In this document: piece by piece, positions 51,450 to 60,929 of the stretch
How the letters are laid out: each line of letters opens with the position of its first letter
Position numbering within the stretch: position 1 is the first letter of the stretch
NCBI RefSeq assembly: GCF_017813395.1
Contig: NZ_JAGIZB010000014.1
Coordinates: 62,001 to 126,000 of the forward strand
Origin: Pararoseomonas baculiformis
GTDB taxonomy: Bacteria > Pseudomonadota > Alphaproteobacteria > Acetobacterales > Acetobacteraceae
DNA: 64,000 nt
Direction of reading: 5' to 3'
Position numbers and translations under genes: made by a program
Notes under the pieces: generated by a model
Told to the model about the DNA's origin: nothing
The model's input: the letters and a program-made list of their open reading frames with translations, nothing else
Databases searched by the model: none

Positions 51450-54002
51450 ATGCAGCAGCCCTTCCGCGCCTGGAGTCGCCTCGCCTCTGCCGTCCACCGC
51501 ACCGGATGTTCCGGCGGCCTCGCCCTGTGGCGGCGTGGGATGGTTGGCTGGGGCGCGGTGCTGCTGGCCCTGCTGCTGCTCACCGGGATCGCGGCGCCGG
51601 CCGCCGCGCAGCAGGCCGGGGCCGCGGCGACCCGGCCCGCTGCCGCGGAGGGAGCCCCGCTGGCCCTGACACCGGAGCAGGCGAGGAACGCCCTGGCTGT
51701 CCTTCAGGATGAGGCAAGGCGCCAGCAGGTGCTGGATGCGCTGCGCGCCGTGGCGGCCACCGGCCCTGCCTCGCCGGCGCCGGCCGCGAATGCACCGGCC
51801 GCAAATGCGCCAGCCGCCTCGGCCAGCGCGCCGCAGCCGGCTTCCGCCGCGCCAGCCGCGGAGGGGGAGAAGGTCACCCTGACCTCCGACAGCCTTCTGG
51901 CGGAGACCATATCGGCCTTTTCGGAGTGGCTTTCCGGCGTCTCGGGCCATCTCGCTGCCGCTGCGAACTCGATCGCCAGTGTCTCCCTGGTCTGGACGTG
52001 GCTGGTGCGGACGGCCAGCAATCCTTTCGCGCAATCCGCCATCCTCGATGTCGCCTGGCGAATGGCCGCGGTGCTGGCCTGCGCCTGGGGCGCTCGCTGG
52101 CTCCTGACCCGCGCGCTGCGCCGGCCCATGGGGGCGCTGGAACGGCGGGCGGCGGAGAGGGCGGTGGCCCGCAGGGCCCGTGCTGCCCAGGAAACCGGCC
52201 CGCAGATCGCGAGCAAGACAGAGCTTCGGCTGCTCCAGCGCGCCCCGCTGGCGGTTCTGCGGCTATTGCTGGACCTGCTGCCGATCGGCCTCTTCGCCGT
52301 AGTGGGCAACGTCCTTACCGCTACTCCGCTGGGTGATGTCGGGGTGGTGCCGCTGATCATCATGGCGGCCGTGAATGCCTTCGTCGTGCAGCATGTCGTC
52401 ATGGCGGTGGGCCGGGCCGTGTTCTCACCCGATTCCCACGCCCTGCGGCTGCTCCGGATCTCGGATGAGTCGGCCGCCTATGCCGAGGTCTGGCTCGGGC
52501 GCATCTCGGGCATCGCCATCTATGGCATGGCGGTGCTGGAAATCGCGCGGATCCTCGGCCTTTATCCGGCCGCCTATGAATCGGCGGCGAAGCTCGTGGT
52601 GTTGCTGAACCACCTGCTCGTGATGGTGGTGGTGGTGCAGTGCCGCCACCGTGTGGGGGCCTGGATCGATGCGCCGGCGGAGGCCACGGGCGCCATCGCC
52701 CTGGCACGGCACTGGCTCGCGCGGGTCTGGCATATCGTCGCCATCGTCGTCCTGCTCGCCCTGTGGTTCATCTGGGCGCTCCAGATTCGCAATGGCTACG
52801 GGCTGCTGCTGCGCTATTTCGGTGCCACCGCGGTCGTGCTGGTGGTGGCGCGGCTGGCTGCCGTGGCGCTGCTCGGGCTGCTGGACCGCGCCTTCAAGAT
52901 CAAGGCGACGACCGCCGAGCGCCTTCCCTCGCTGGAAGGGCGCGCGAACCGCTACGTGCCGGTGCTGCGCCGCGGGATCTCCGTGGCGATCGGCGTGGTC
53001 ACCGTGCTGGCCCTGCTGCAGGTCTGGGGCCTGGATGTCACCGAATCCTTCCGCAACGGCGGGCTCGGGCAGCGACTGGCGGGGTCGGCCCTGGTGCTGA
53101 TCGTGGCAGGCGTCGTCGCGGTGCTGATTTGGGAAGGCGTGAATGCCTGGATCGACCGCAAGATCATCGAGATGACCGAGCGCGGCGAGCATGCGCGCTC
53201 GGCCCGGCTGCGGACGCTGCTGCCGCTGCTGCACACCACCTTGCTCGTGGTGATCGTCGCGATCGTGGGCTTCACCGCGCTCTCCCAGCTCGGCGTCAAC
53301 ATCGCGCCGCTCCTGGCGGGGGCCGGCATCCTGGGCGTCGCGGTCGGCTTCGGCTCCCAGAAGCTGGTGCAGGACGTGATCACCGGCATCTTCCTGCTGC
53401 TGGAGAACACGATGCAGGTGGGGGACTGGGTGACCGTCTCCGGGCTGTCGGGCAAGGTGGAGGCGCTTTCGATCCGCACGATCCGGCTGCGCGCGGGCGA
53501 TGGCTCCGTCCATGTGATCCCCTTCAGCTCTGTCAGCACCGTCACCAACACCAACAGGGGTATCGGCAATGCCGCCGTCTCCGTGACGGTCGCGTTCTCG
53601 GAGGATCCGGACCGCGTGGGCCAGGTGCTGAAGGAGATCGGGGCGGAGATGCAGGAGGATCCCGCCTTCAAGGACCAGATCCTGAACGACTTCGCCCTAT
53701 GGGGCGTGGACAAGGTGGACGGCGCCACCTTCACCGTGCTGGGCCAGATGCCCTGCAAGGACACGGGGCGCTGGGGCGTGCAGCGCGAGTTCAACCGCCG
53801 GATCAAGCAGCGCTTCGAGGAGTTGGGAATCGCGATCGCCGTTCCGGCGCAGAGCGTCATCCTCTCGCGCTTTGCGCGGAACGCCACGGAAGCGGAGGCG
53901 GCGGGCGTCACCCGCCAGGAGAAGCGCCCCGATCCGGAAGGAAGCGACGGCACGGCGCAGACGCATTCGCCGCCGCCCGCCGCACTCGGCAACACGCTGT
54001 GA
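51450..54002 (+). CDS. Large mechanosensitive channel of the MscS family
   Basis: An 850-residue channel. An N-terminal signal/anchor segment (LLALLLLTGIAAPAAA, about 33-48) leads into a periplasmic Ala-rich linker with repeated APAANAPAANA, then several transmembrane helices from about residue 180. The MscS core is at the C-terminus: LLAGAGILGVAVGFGSQKLVQDVITGIFLLLENTMQVGDWV, containing the TM3 pore helix and the beta domain. It opens under membrane tension to release osmolytes. ATG at 51450 has an AGGAG ribosome site; an open frame to 51288 has none. It ends 43 bases from the convergent DUF4337 gene. Confidence 0.88.
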   Translation: MQQPFRAWSRLASAVHRTGCSGGLALWRRGMVGWGAVLLALLLLTGIAAPAAAQQAGAAATRPAAAEGAPLALTPEQARNALAVLQDEARRQQVLDALRAVAATGPASPAPAANAPAANAPAASASAPQPASAAPAAEGEKVTLTSDSLLAETISAFSEWLSGVSGHLAAAANSIASVSLVWTWLVRTASNPFAQSAILDVAWRMAAVLACAWGARWLLTRALRRPMGALERRAAERAVARRARAAQETGPQIASKTELRLLQRAPLAVLRLLLDLLPIGLFAVVGNVLTATPLGDVGVVPLIIMAAVNAFVVQHVVMAVGRAVFSPDSHALRLLRISDESAAYAEVWLGRISGIAIYGMAVLEIARILGLYPAAYESAAKLVVLLNHLLVMVVVVQCRHRVGAWIDAPAEATGAIALARHWLARVWHIVAIVVLLALWFIWALQIRNGYGLLLRYFGATAVVLVVARLAAVALLGLLDRAFKIKATTAERLPSLEGRANRYVPVLRRGISVAIGVVTVLALLQVWGLDVTESFRNGGLGQRLAGSALVLIVAGVVAVLIWEGVNAWIDRKIIEMTERGEHARSARLRTLLPLLHTTLLVVIVAIVGFTALSQLGVNIAPLLAGAGILGVAVGFGSQKLVQDVITGIFLLLENTMQVGDWVTVSGLSGKVEALSIRTIRLRAGDGSVHVIPFSSVSTVTNTNRGIGNAAVSVTVAFSEDPDRVGQVLKEIGAEMQEDPAFKDQILNDFALWGVDKVDGATFTVLGQMPCKDTGRWGVQREFNRRIKQRFEELGIAIAVPAQSVILSRFARNATEAEAAGVTRQEKRPDPEGSDGTAQTHSPPPAALGNTL

Positions 54003-54004
54003 TG

Positions 54005-54037
54005 GCTGCCCGGGGGGAAGCAGCTCCCCCGGGCAGC
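54005..54037. terminator. Bidirectional terminator between mscS-like and DUF4337 genes
   Basis: A 12-13 base-pair stem, GCTGCCCGGGGG with CCCCCGGGCAGC and a seven-base loop, fills the convergent gap. Confidence 0.7.
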
Positions 54038-54044
54038 GGCGACG

Positions 54045-54608
54045 CTAGAAGTGGATCAGCTCGGGCGCGAAGAAGCCGAGCCCGGCGAGCGCGACCCCGA
54101 CCAGCCCCAGCACCGCGCCACCCACGGCCAGCAGCGGCACGCCCGTGACGATGCTGGCCGAGGCGACCACGATGGCCACCTGGAAGGCCGCCGACCCGTA
54201 TTCATGCATGTGATAGGCCGCCATGGAGCGATCGCGGATCCGCTCGGCCGCCCGTGCCCGCTCGGCCAGTTCCTTGCGGCCCTCTCCGGTGGATGGCTCG
54301 CTGTCCCACCGCTGGGCGGTGGACATCCAGGCCTGGATCTGGCGAGCCGTGGCGGCGCGGCGGGCCTCGTCTTCGGACTCGGGCGCCAGGGCCAGGTTCT
54401 CCGCCGCCGTCCGGACCGTGGTCTGGCGGATCGTGCGCGCCTGGAAGAAGGCCCAGAGATTCGAGGCTTCGACATTGCGGGAGAGCGCCTCGGTCTGTGC
54501 GCTCTTTGCCCCGGTTTCCGCGATGGCGAGGCAGAGGGCCAGCACGGCGATCAGCAGCGCCACCCTCTTGTTCTCGCCGGAATGCTCGACATGCCCGTGC
54601 CCGGCCAT
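54045..54608 (-). CDS. DUF4337 domain membrane protein
   Basis: A 187-residue protein. TM1 near the N-terminus (RVALLIAVLALCLAIAETGA, about 16-35), a charged helical middle (NVEASNLWAFFQARTIRQTTVRTAAE through RAAERIRDRSMAAYH), and one or two C-terminal helices (FQVAIVVASASIVTGVPLLAVGGAVLGLVGVALAG). This layout matches DUF4337, of unknown function. The frame upstream of 54608 remains open, but it overlaps the methyltransferase gene on the same strand in another frame, so ATG 54608 is chosen. Confidence 0.72.
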   Translation of the reverse strand: MAGHGHVEHSGENKRVALLIAVLALCLAIAETGAKSAQTEALSRNVEASNLWAFFQARTIRQTTVRTAAENLALAPESEDEARRAATARQIQAWMSTAQRWDSEPSTGEGRKELAERARAAERIRDRSMAAYHMHEYGSAAFQVAIVVASASIVTGVPLLAVGGAVLGLVGVALAGLGFFAPELIHF

Positions 54609-54685
54609 GGATAGATCTCCGCCCCAAGTTTGCGGGGGCGGGATGCCATGTTGCTCCCGGTTCTGTGAAGGGGCCGTTCGTCCGG

Positions 54686-55627
54686 TCAGGCCGGGAGCCA
54701 GGCCTCGCAGATCGCGCGGACATGCCGGTGGTCCGTTCCACAGCAGCCGCCGAGAAGGCGGAGCCTGGGCAGGCGGTCGCGGAGTGCGCGGTAACGGCGG
54801 GCGAGGTCCTCGGGGTCTCCAATGTCCAGACTGTCCGATTCGTCCAGTTCCGCATGGCTCTTGGCCGAGGCATTCGCGCGGATGCCCCGGATTCGCTCCA
54901 TCCAGGGCTCCCCGGGTTCCAGCGCGAGCTCGAAATGCGTCGGGTGGGCGCAGTTGATCAGGTAGTAGGCGGGGCTGGCCCCCGTTTCGGCATCCACCGT
55001 CGCGATCGCGTCCCGCAGGCTCGTGCCGTCCACGAGCCGCCCATCCGTCTCGACCGTGAAGGAGATGCTGCAGGGCATGCCCTGGGCCGCGGCGGCGCGC
55101 GCGATCCCGGCGGCCTCGTCGGTGCCGGTCAGGGTGAAGGCGCCGACCATGTCGGCATCCGCTTCCGCGAAGGCGGCGATCTGCGGGGCATGGTACCGCT
55201 CCGCCTCCTCTATCCCGCTCCGGCCCGCCTTGTAGCCGTCCCCGCGCGGCCCGATCGCGCCGCTGACCACAAGCGGGGCGCCGGGCGTTTCCCATGTCTC
55301 GCGCAGGGCGATCAGCTCTCGGACGGCAGCCATGTTGATGCGCCGCAGGCCCGCGGCATCATAGCCGAGCTTGGCGCCCCAGTCGGGATTGGCGCGCCAG
55401 GTCGGCGTGTCCAGGACGAAGCCGAGCCCCTTTTCCCGGGCGATCCGGAGATAGGGCTCCAGATAGCCCCGGAGCTGCCGGCGGCCCTCCTCCGTCTCCA
55501 GCAGCACGAAGGCGGCGAATTCGGGAAGCTCCAGCCCTTCATGGAAGATGAGGGTGGTTTCCAGCCCCCCATCCGTGAGGAAGGTTTCGCCGCCGAGCTG
55601 CGGCAGGCTGTCGCGGTACCTTGCCAT
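54686..55627 (-). CDS. Homocysteine S-methyltransferase family protein
   Basis: A 313-residue zinc-dependent methyltransferase. The start ETFLTDGGLETTLIFHEGLELPEFAAF is typical; the zinc Cys residues lie in LINCAHPTHFE and LRLLGGCCGTDHRHVRAI. An N-terminal barrel with GAIGPRGDGYKAGRS also fits. Family members transfer a methyl group from S-methylmethionine or another donor to homocysteine, giving methionine. The neighbours give no metabolic context. Confidence 0.85.
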   Translation of the reverse strand: MARYRDSLPQLGGETFLTDGGLETTLIFHEGLELPEFAAFVLLETEEGRRQLRGYLEPYLRIAREKGLGFVLDTPTWRANPDWGAKLGYDAAGLRRINMAAVRELIALRETWETPGAPLVVSGAIGPRGDGYKAGRSGIEEAERYHAPQIAAFAEADADMVGAFTLTGTDEAAGIARAAAAQGMPCSISFTVETDGRLVDGTSLRDAIATVDAETGASPAYYLINCAHPTHFELALEPGEPWMERIRGIRANASAKSHAELDESDSLDIGDPEDLARRYRALRDRLPRLRLLGGCCGTDHRHVRAICEAWLPA

Positions 55628-55751
55628 GGGGCACTCCCGTCCTGCTCCGCCACGGAAGGTGGAGCGGCGGGGGGCAGCCTAACGCAGGGAACACGGCAAA
55701 GCAGTGGGATCGAAACGGAGTGTTCCCCACTGCGGCACCGGGTGGCCCGAG

Positions 55752-56180
55752 CTAGTCGTCCCGAACCCTGGCCCGCCCCTGCTTGACCCCGGAACGGACC
55801 CCCTTCGCCGTCAGCCGCCTCTCCTTGCTGGCACGCGTCGGGCGGGTGGGCCGGCGCACCGGGGGAGGTGGCGCGGCCGCCTCCTGCAGGAGGGCCAGGA
55901 GGCGGGCCCGCGCCGCCTCCCGGTTCCTGTCCTGGGTCCGATGCTCGCGGGAGGTGAGGATGAGCACGCCATCCTCGGTCATTCGCCGCCCGGCCAGTTC
56001 GCGCAGCCGCGCCAGCACGCGCTCCGGCATCTCCGGCACGCGGGCCGTATCGAGCCGGAGCTGCACGGCGGTGGCGACCTTGTTGACGTTCTGCCCGCCC
56101 GGGCCGGAGGCGGCGATGAAGCTTTCCTCCATTGCGTCGGCGGGGATCGTCAGGCGGCGGGAGACCTGGAGCGGCTCCAC
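55752..56180 (-). CDS. arfB: Peptidyl-tRNA hydrolase ArfB (ribosome rescue)
   Basis: A 142-residue protein. The GGQ catalytic motif is ASGPGGQNVNKVATAVQLR near residue 30, matching class I release factors, and the C-terminal tail is basic (RPTRPTRASKERRLTAKGVRSGVKQGR), which enters the mRNA channel of stalled ribosomes. It hydrolyses peptidyl-tRNA on ribosomes lacking a stop codon. The GTG at 56180 lies one base after the stop of the upstream gene; an ATT earlier is less likely. Confidence 0.9.
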   Translation of the reverse strand: MEPLQVSRRLTIPADAMEESFIAASGPGGQNVNKVATAVQLRLDTARVPEMPERVLARLRELAGRRMTEDGVLILTSREHRTQDRNREAARARLLALLQEAAAPPPPVRRPTRPTRASKERRLTAKGVRSGVKQGRARVRDD

Positions 56181-56181
56181 C

Positions 56182-56811
56182 TCAATACAGGTTCTCGGCG
56201 CAATAGGGCGCCGTGACCTGGTCATAGGTCTCGGCGGCATAGGCGCCCTTGGTGTGCTCGGCGATCAGCTCGCCGCCCGTGGGCGCACCTTGCGGCTTCT
56301 CGCGCCCCGACCAGACCCCGGCGCGGAGAAGCGCGCGGGGGCATTGCATGAAGACTTCGGTGACGGAGACCAGCATCACCGTGGCCGGCTGGATGCGGCC
56401 CATCGTCAGGCGCTCGCGCAGCGCCGGGTCGGTGGTCAGGCGGGCATGGCCATGGACCCGGAGCGTCTCGCCCATCCCCGGCACGAGGAAGAGCAGGGCC
56501 ACCCGCGGGTCGTCCAGCACGTCGCGCAGCGCATCCAACCGGTTGTTCCCGCGGCGGTCGGGCAGGGCGAGGGTTTTCTCGTCCAGCAGGACCACGAAGC
56601 CCGGCGTGTCGCCGCGCGGGGTGGCGTGGGGGCCGCGCCGCCCGATGGTGCTGAGCACGCAGAAGGGCGAATTGGCGATGAAAGCGGCGCTGCGGCCCTC
56701 GATCCGGTCCGTGGCCTTGGCCAGCACGGTGGGCGAGGGGGCGGGGTAGAGCGCCGCCAGCGCCTCATGCGTCGTGATGTCGTGGGGATACGGGGCGGGG
56801 TTGGCGTCCAT
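56182..56811 (-). CDS. Pyridoxamine 5'-phosphate oxidase-fold (PPOX) protein
   Basis: A 209-residue flavin-binding split-barrel protein. The pattern FIANSPFCVLSTIGRRGPHATPRGDTPGFVVLLDEKTLALPDRRGNNR is characteristic of the MSMEG_1061-type PPOX subgroup. LFLVPGMGETLRVHGHARL follows, and the C-terminus contains TEVFMQCPRALLRAGVW. The cofactor is probably FMN or F420; the substrate is unknown. Start ATG at 56811 is preferred. It ends one base before arfB. Confidence 0.82.
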   Translation of the reverse strand: MDANPAPYPHDITTHEALAALYPAPSPTVLAKATDRIEGRSAAFIANSPFCVLSTIGRRGPHATPRGDTPGFVVLLDEKTLALPDRRGNNRLDALRDVLDDPRVALLFLVPGMGETLRVHGHARLTTDPALRERLTMGRIQPATVMLVSVTEVFMQCPRALLRAGVWSGREKPQGAPTGGELIAEHTKGAYAAETYDQVTAPYCAENLY

Positions 56812-57171
56812 GGCGGAATCCTTACACCGGGCCGGGCCCGGGAGTCTGCCGCCGGTTTCGCCCCGCCGCATGGCGGGAAGGCATGGTCGGGCCGCCGGAG
56901 CCCCGCGCGGATGACTGGCACGGGGGGAACTGGCCCCGGGCCGATGGGCGCCGGAGGACGGCCCGCGACCGAGCCGTGGCCCGCCCCTGACGGGCCGGGT
57001 GGCGCGGGGCCAGCCCGCCCACTATGATCAACCCTCCCAGCCCCGCCGCGCGGGCCGCCCTTCCCTCCGTGGGGCCTGGCCCCGGCGGGCCGGCGCGCGG
57101 CGCGAGGCCCCCTTCCGGGCGGGCTTGGCCGCCGGCGCGCCGCCGCGCGAGAAGGAACAGGAAAGCCGACC
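56812..57171. other. Intergenic region before yebC
   Basis: These 360 bases separate the PPOX-fold gene (divergent) from yebC and probably hold both promoters. A TATGAT box lies at 57023-57028, a possible -10 element, but there is no good -35 match at the right distance. The rest is very GC-rich (many GGGCC/CCGGG stretches) and I see no gene, RNA or clear palindrome worth listing. Confidence 0.4.
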
Positions 57172-57921
57172 ATGGCCGGCCATTCGCATGCCAAGAACGT
57201 GGCCCATCGCAAGGCCCAGCAGAGCGCCAAGCGCTCCCAGGCCTGGGGCAAGCTCATCCGCGAGGTGACCGTGGCCGCCAAGTCCGGCCTTCCGGACCCC
57301 GCCCACAACCCCCGCCTGCGCGCCGCGGTGAAGGCCGCGCTGGTGGCCAACATGCCGCGCGACACGGTGGAGCGCGCCATCAAGCGCGTGGCCCAGGGCA
57401 CCGACACCGAGAATTACGACGAGGTCCGCTACGAGGGTTACGGCCCGAATGGCGTGGCGATCATCGTCGAGGCGCTGACCGACAACCGCAACCGCACCGC
57501 GTCCGACCTGCGCTCCATGTTCTCCAAGAATGGCGGGGCGATGGGCGAGAGCAACTCGGTGGCCTTCCAGTTCGAGCGCGAGGGGGTGGTGCGCTACCCG
57601 CCTTCCGCCGGCGATGCCGACACGGTGCTGGAAGCGGCCATCGAGGCCGGCGCCCAGGACGTTGAGAGCGACGAGGACGGCCATGCCATCCGCACCGCGA
57701 TCGAGGATCTCTTCGCCGTGCGCGAGGCCCTGGAGGCGAAGCTCGGCCCGGCCGAAAGCGCCAAGCTGGAATGGCGCCCCAACGCCACCGTGCCGCTGGA
57801 CGAGGAGGCCGCGCGGGGCGTGCTGAAGCTGGTCGAGTCGCTCGACGACCATGACGACGTGCAGTCCGTCTACGCCAATTTCGATGTGCCGGACGACGTG
57901 CTCGACCGGCTGATGGCTTGA
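57172..57921 (+). CDS. yebC: YebC/PmpR family transcriptional regulator
   Basis: A 249-residue protein. The family start [20 protein letters not shown] is followed by [45 protein letters not shown] and [23 protein letters not shown], all standard. The ATG has GAAGGAACAGGAAAG upstream. The family has been linked both to transcription control and, in recent work, to translation of proline-rich stretches. It precedes ruvC, usual in alphaproteobacteria. Confidence 0.92.
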   Translation: MAGHSHAKNVAHRKAQQSAKRSQAWGKLIREVTVAAKSGLPDPAHNPRLRAAVKAALVANMPRDTVERAIKRVAQGTDTENYDEVRYEGYGPNGVAIIVEALTDNRNRTASDLRSMFSKNGGAMGESNSVAFQFEREGVVRYPPSAGDADTVLEAAIEAGAQDVESDEDGHAIRTAIEDLFAVREALEAKLGPAESAKLEWRPNATVPLDEEAARGVLKLVESLDDHDDVQSVYANFDVPDDVLDRLMA

Positions 57922-57956
57922 CCCCGCCCGATCGCGGAGCGGCGGAGCCGCGCGGC

Positions 57957-58496
57957 ATGGATCGCCCCGGCGGCTCCGTCCGGATCCTCGGGCTCGATCC
58001 CGGTCTCCAGCACACGGGCTGGGGGCTGGTGGAAAGCGCCGGGTCCCGGCTGCGGCATCTTGCCGATGGGGTGGTGAGCACCAAGGCCGACCTGCCGCTG
58101 GCGGACAGGCTCTGCATCATCCACCGCGCCCTGACCGAGCTGATCGAGCTGCACCGGCCCGACGAGGCGGCGGTGGAGCACACCTATGTCAACAAGAACC
58201 CGGGCGCCGCGCTGAAGCTGGGCCAGGCGCGCGGCGTGGTGCTGCTGGCGCCGGCCATGCTGGGCGTCGTGGTGGCCGAATACCAGGCGATGGAGATCAA
58301 GCGCGCCGTGGTCGGCACAGGCCATGCGGACAAGGTGCAGGTGCAGGACATGGTGCGGCGCCTGCTGCCCGGCGCGATGATCCGCCGGGCGGATGCGGCG
58401 GATGCGCTGGCCATCGCCATCTGCCACGCCAATCACCGGTCCACACGCAACGCGCTCGCCCGCGCCTACCAGACCGGGGGCTATCAGAGCGCATGA
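57957..58496 (+). CDS. ruvC: Crossover junction endodeoxyribonuclease RuvC
   Basis: A 179-residue Holliday-junction resolvase with an RNase H fold. Acidic active-site residues: Asp14 in RILGLDPGLQHTGWG, Glu in AAVEHTYVNKNP, and the Asp pair in IRRADAADALAIAICHA. ATG at 57957 gives a protein close to the usual length; TTG at 57918 overlaps the yebC stop (TTGA) and would add 13 residues. It overlaps ruvA by four bases. RuvC cuts junctions that RuvAB moves. Confidence 0.9.
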   Translation: MDRPGGSVRILGLDPGLQHTGWGLVESAGSRLRHLADGVVSTKADLPLADRLCIIHRALTELIELHRPDEAAVEHTYVNKNPGAALKLGQARGVVLLAPAMLGVVVAEYQAMEIKRAVVGTGHADKVQVQDMVRRLLPGAMIRRADAADALAIAICHANHRSTRNALARAYQTGGYQSA

Positions 58497-59101
58497 TCGG
58501 CAAGCTGACGGGCCGCCTGGATTCCGTGCATGAGGGCGGCTGTATCCTGGACGTGAACGGGGTGGGCTATCTCGTTGCCGCCTCATCCCGCGCCGTCTCG
58601 GCCCTGCCGCAGGATGGCAAGGGCACGATGTGGATCGAGACGGTGGTGCGCGAGGACGCCATCACCCTCTACGGCTTCGCCGATGCGGCGGAGCGGGACT
58701 GGTTCCGGCTGCTGACGGGCATTCAGGGCGTGGGGCCGAAGGTGGCGCTGGGCCTGCTCTCGGCGCTTTCCCCCCGCGATCTGGCCGCGGCGATCATGGC
58801 CGGGGACAAGGGCAGCCTAACCCGCGCGCCCGGCGTCGGGCCGAAGCTGGCGGTGCGCCTTCTTTCGGAACTGCGGGAGAAGGTGGGCGGCATGCCCACG
58901 GGCGATGCGGGCTTCATCGTGCCCGCCGCGCCCATGCCCGAGCGCGGTGTGGCGGCCGATGCCGTCTCCGCCCTGCTCAACCTGGGCTGGCGCCGCCCGG
59001 AAGCGGCGTCCGTCGTCGCCCGGGTGCAGGAGCGGCTGGGGGAGGAGGCGGATCTGAACACGCTGATCCGCGAAAGCCTGAAGGAGATGGCGCCGCGCTG
59101 A
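58493..59101 (+). CDS. ruvA: Holliday junction branch migration protein RuvA
   Basis: A 202-residue protein with the N-terminal OB fold ([39 protein letters not shown]), the two helix-hairpin-helix motifs ([19 protein letters not shown] and [16 protein letters not shown]), and the C-terminal RuvB-binding domain ([17 protein letters not shown]). It binds four-way junctions and loads RuvB. The ATG overlaps the ruvC stop (ATGA). Confidence 0.95.
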   Translation: MIGKLTGRLDSVHEGGCILDVNGVGYLVAASSRAVSALPQDGKGTMWIETVVREDAITLYGFADAAERDWFRLLTGIQGVGPKVALGLLSALSPRDLAAAIMAGDKGSLTRAPGVGPKLAVRLLSELREKVGGMPTGDAGFIVPAAPMPERGVAADAVSALLNLGWRRPEAASVVARVQERLGEEADLNTLIRESLKEMAPR

Positions 59102-59171
59102 TCCCCGCCCTGGCAAGGGGCGCGGCGCGGAGGGCGGCGACAGGGGCGGGCGATCACGCTACGTTCCCCTG

Positions 59172-60212
59172 ATGAGCATGGATCGCATCACCGCCGGAAG
59201 CCGGCAGGAGGAGGACGCGGCGGAAGCGACGCTGCGTCCCCAGACCCTCGCCGATTTCACGGGCCAGCCGGCCCTGCGGGAAAACCTCTCCGTCTTTGTG
59301 CAGGCCGCGCGGGCGCGCGGGGACGCGCTGGACCATGTGCTGCTTTTCGGTCCGCCGGGCCTGGGCAAGACCACCCTGGCGCAGATCGTGGCGCGGGAAC
59401 TCGGCGTGGGGTTCCGTGCCACCTCGGGCCCCGTGCTGCAGCGCGCGGGCGACCTGGCCGCGATCCTGACGAATCTTCAGCCGCGCGACGTGCTCTTCGT
59501 GGACGAAATCCACCGGCTGCAGCCCGCCATCGAGGAAACCCTCTATCCCGCGATGGAGGATTTCCAGCTCGACCTCATCATCGGGGAAGGGCCGGCCGCC
59601 CGCACCGTGCGGATCGACCTGCCGCCTTTCACCCTGGTGGGCGCCACCACCCGCGCGGGGTTGCTGGCCACGCCGCTGCGGGACCGCTTCGGCATTCCTC
59701 TGCGCCTGCAATTCTACACGGCGGAGGAGCTGGAGCGGATCGTGGCGCGCGGGGCGCAGAAGCTGGGCTTCGTGCTCACCCCGGATGGCGCGCGGGAGAT
59801 CGCCACGCGCAGCCGCGGCACGCCGCGCATCGCCGGCCGCCTGCTGCGCCGCGTGCGGGATTTCGCGGCGGTGGCGGGGCGGGACGCGGACCGCGCCCTG
59901 GCGGATTCGGCGCTTCAGCGGCTGGAGGTGGACCGGCTGGGGCTGGATGCGATGGACCGGCGCTATCTGCGGCGCCTGGCCGACCATCACGGGGGCGGGC
60001 CGGTGGGGGTGGAAACCCTGGCCGCGGCGCTGGCCGAGAGCCGGGACACGCTGGAGGAGGTGATCGAACCCTTCCTCATCCAGGAGGGGCTGATCCTGCG
60101 CACCCAGCGCGGCCGCGTGCTGGGACTGCCCGGCTGGAAGCATCTGGGCATGACGCCGCCCCGGAACGCCCTGGCCGCCCAGGGCGACCTGCTGGAAGAC
60201 CCGGGGGCCTGA
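59172..60212 (+). CDS. ruvB: Holliday junction DNA helicase RuvB
   Basis: A 346-residue AAA+ motor. Walker A is [15 protein letters not shown], Walker [12 protein letters not shown], sensor 1 [20 protein letters not shown], arginine finger within that last stretch, and the C-terminal winged helix ends [18 protein letters not shown]. It drives branch migration with RuvA. It follows ruvA with a 70-base gap and closes the yebC-ruvCAB series. Confidence 0.96.
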   Translation: MSMDRITAGSRQEEDAAEATLRPQTLADFTGQPALRENLSVFVQAARARGDALDHVLLFGPPGLGKTTLAQIVARELGVGFRATSGPVLQRAGDLAAILTNLQPRDVLFVDEIHRLQPAIEETLYPAMEDFQLDLIIGEGPAARTVRIDLPPFTLVGATTRAGLLATPLRDRFGIPLRLQFYTAEELERIVARGAQKLGFVLTPDGAREIATRSRGTPRIAGRLLRRVRDFAAVAGRDADRALADSALQRLEVDRLGLDAMDRRYLRRLADHHGGGPVGVETLAAALAESRDTLEEVIEPFLIQEGLILRTQRGRVLGLPGWKHLGMTPPRNALAAQGDLLEDPGA

Positions 60213-60220
60213 AACGGAAA

Positions 60221-60245
60221 CCGGCGGGAGGAAGCCTCCCGCCGG
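60221..60245. terminator. Terminator between ruvB and the Ser/Gly-rich cluster
   Basis: A perfect 11-base-pair stem, CCGGCGGGAGG with CCTCCCGCCGG and a three-base loop, lies in the 41-base gap between convergent genes. T-rich sequence on the minus-strand side suggests it serves both directions. Confidence 0.7.
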
Positions 60246-60253
60246 CGTTGGGC

Positions 60254-60889
60254 TTACCGGTTGTGGCCCGGCGCCTGGGCGGAACGCCCCGGCCCCGCCG
60301 CGCCCGAGGCACCAGGCGCGGGACGGGCCGCGCTGCCCGAGGAGTTGGAGCTGCTGTTCCCGCTCGGCCCCGAGGCCGAGGCGCTGGCGCCCGGGCCGCT
60401 CGAATGGGTCGAGGTGGAGCTGCCACCCGTGCCGAGGGTGCTGGCACTGGTGCCACCCTGGGTGGAGCTGCCGCCCGTGCCCAGCGTGCTGGCGGAAACT
60501 CCGCTGCCGGCATTCGCCGTGCCCGCCGTCCCGGCGGTGCTGGAGGAAGAGCCGGTGCCGCTGCCCGAGGTGGTGCCGCCCGTGCCGATGGTGGAGCTGC
60601 TTTCCGCGCGCCGCATGCCCGTGCTGCCATCCGGCAGGCGGCCAGCGGCCTTGGCGCTGCTCTCGGTGGTGCCGGTGGCACCCGTGCTGCCGGCCGCAGC
60701 GCCCGTGCCCGTGGTGGTGGTGCTCTCGGCGCGGCGCAGGCCGGTGCTGCCATCCGGGAACCGGCACGCGGCCTGGGCGCGGGATTCGGTGGTGCCGCCG
60801 GCCGAGGTCTGGGCCTGCGCCGCGCCCGCGATCAGCGGGGCGGCCAGCAGGGCGGCGGCCGTGGCCATCAGCGTGGTGCGAAGGGGCAT
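60254..60889 (-). CDS. Secreted Ser/Thr/Gly-rich low-complexity protein A
   Basis: 211 residues. A signal peptide (ATAAALLAAPLIAGAAQA, cleavage near residue 27) is followed by two copies of a FPDGSTGLRRAES / LPDGSTGMRRAES module, each in a Thr/Gly/Ala-rich context, and then STLGTGGSS units (twice) leading to a Ser/Pro/Ala tail that ends SAQAPGHNR. I recognise no family. The GDGST-RRAES modules might be a small ligand-binding or processing unit. The gene is convergent with ruvB and upstream of nothing recognisable on its strand except its paralogues. Confidence 0.65.
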   Translation of the reverse strand: MPLRTTLMATAAALLAAPLIAGAAQAQTSAGGTTESRAQAACRFPDGSTGLRRAESTTTTGTGAAAGSTGATGTTESSAKAAGRLPDGSTGMRRAESSSTIGTGGTTSGSGTGSSSSTAGTAGTANAGSGVSASTLGTGGSSTQGGTSASTLGTGGSSTSTHSSGPGASASASGPSGNSSSNSSGSAARPAPGASGAAGPGRSAQAPGHNR

Positions 60890-60929
60890 CTGGCGTTCCT
60901 TTCCTGATGTGTCGTGTCGATGGAGGCGC

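Noticed and set aside
52640-54148. A 502-codon plus-strand frame inside the mscS region
   Set aside because: It is an out-of-frame shadow of the channel gene and extends into the convergent DUF4337 gene.
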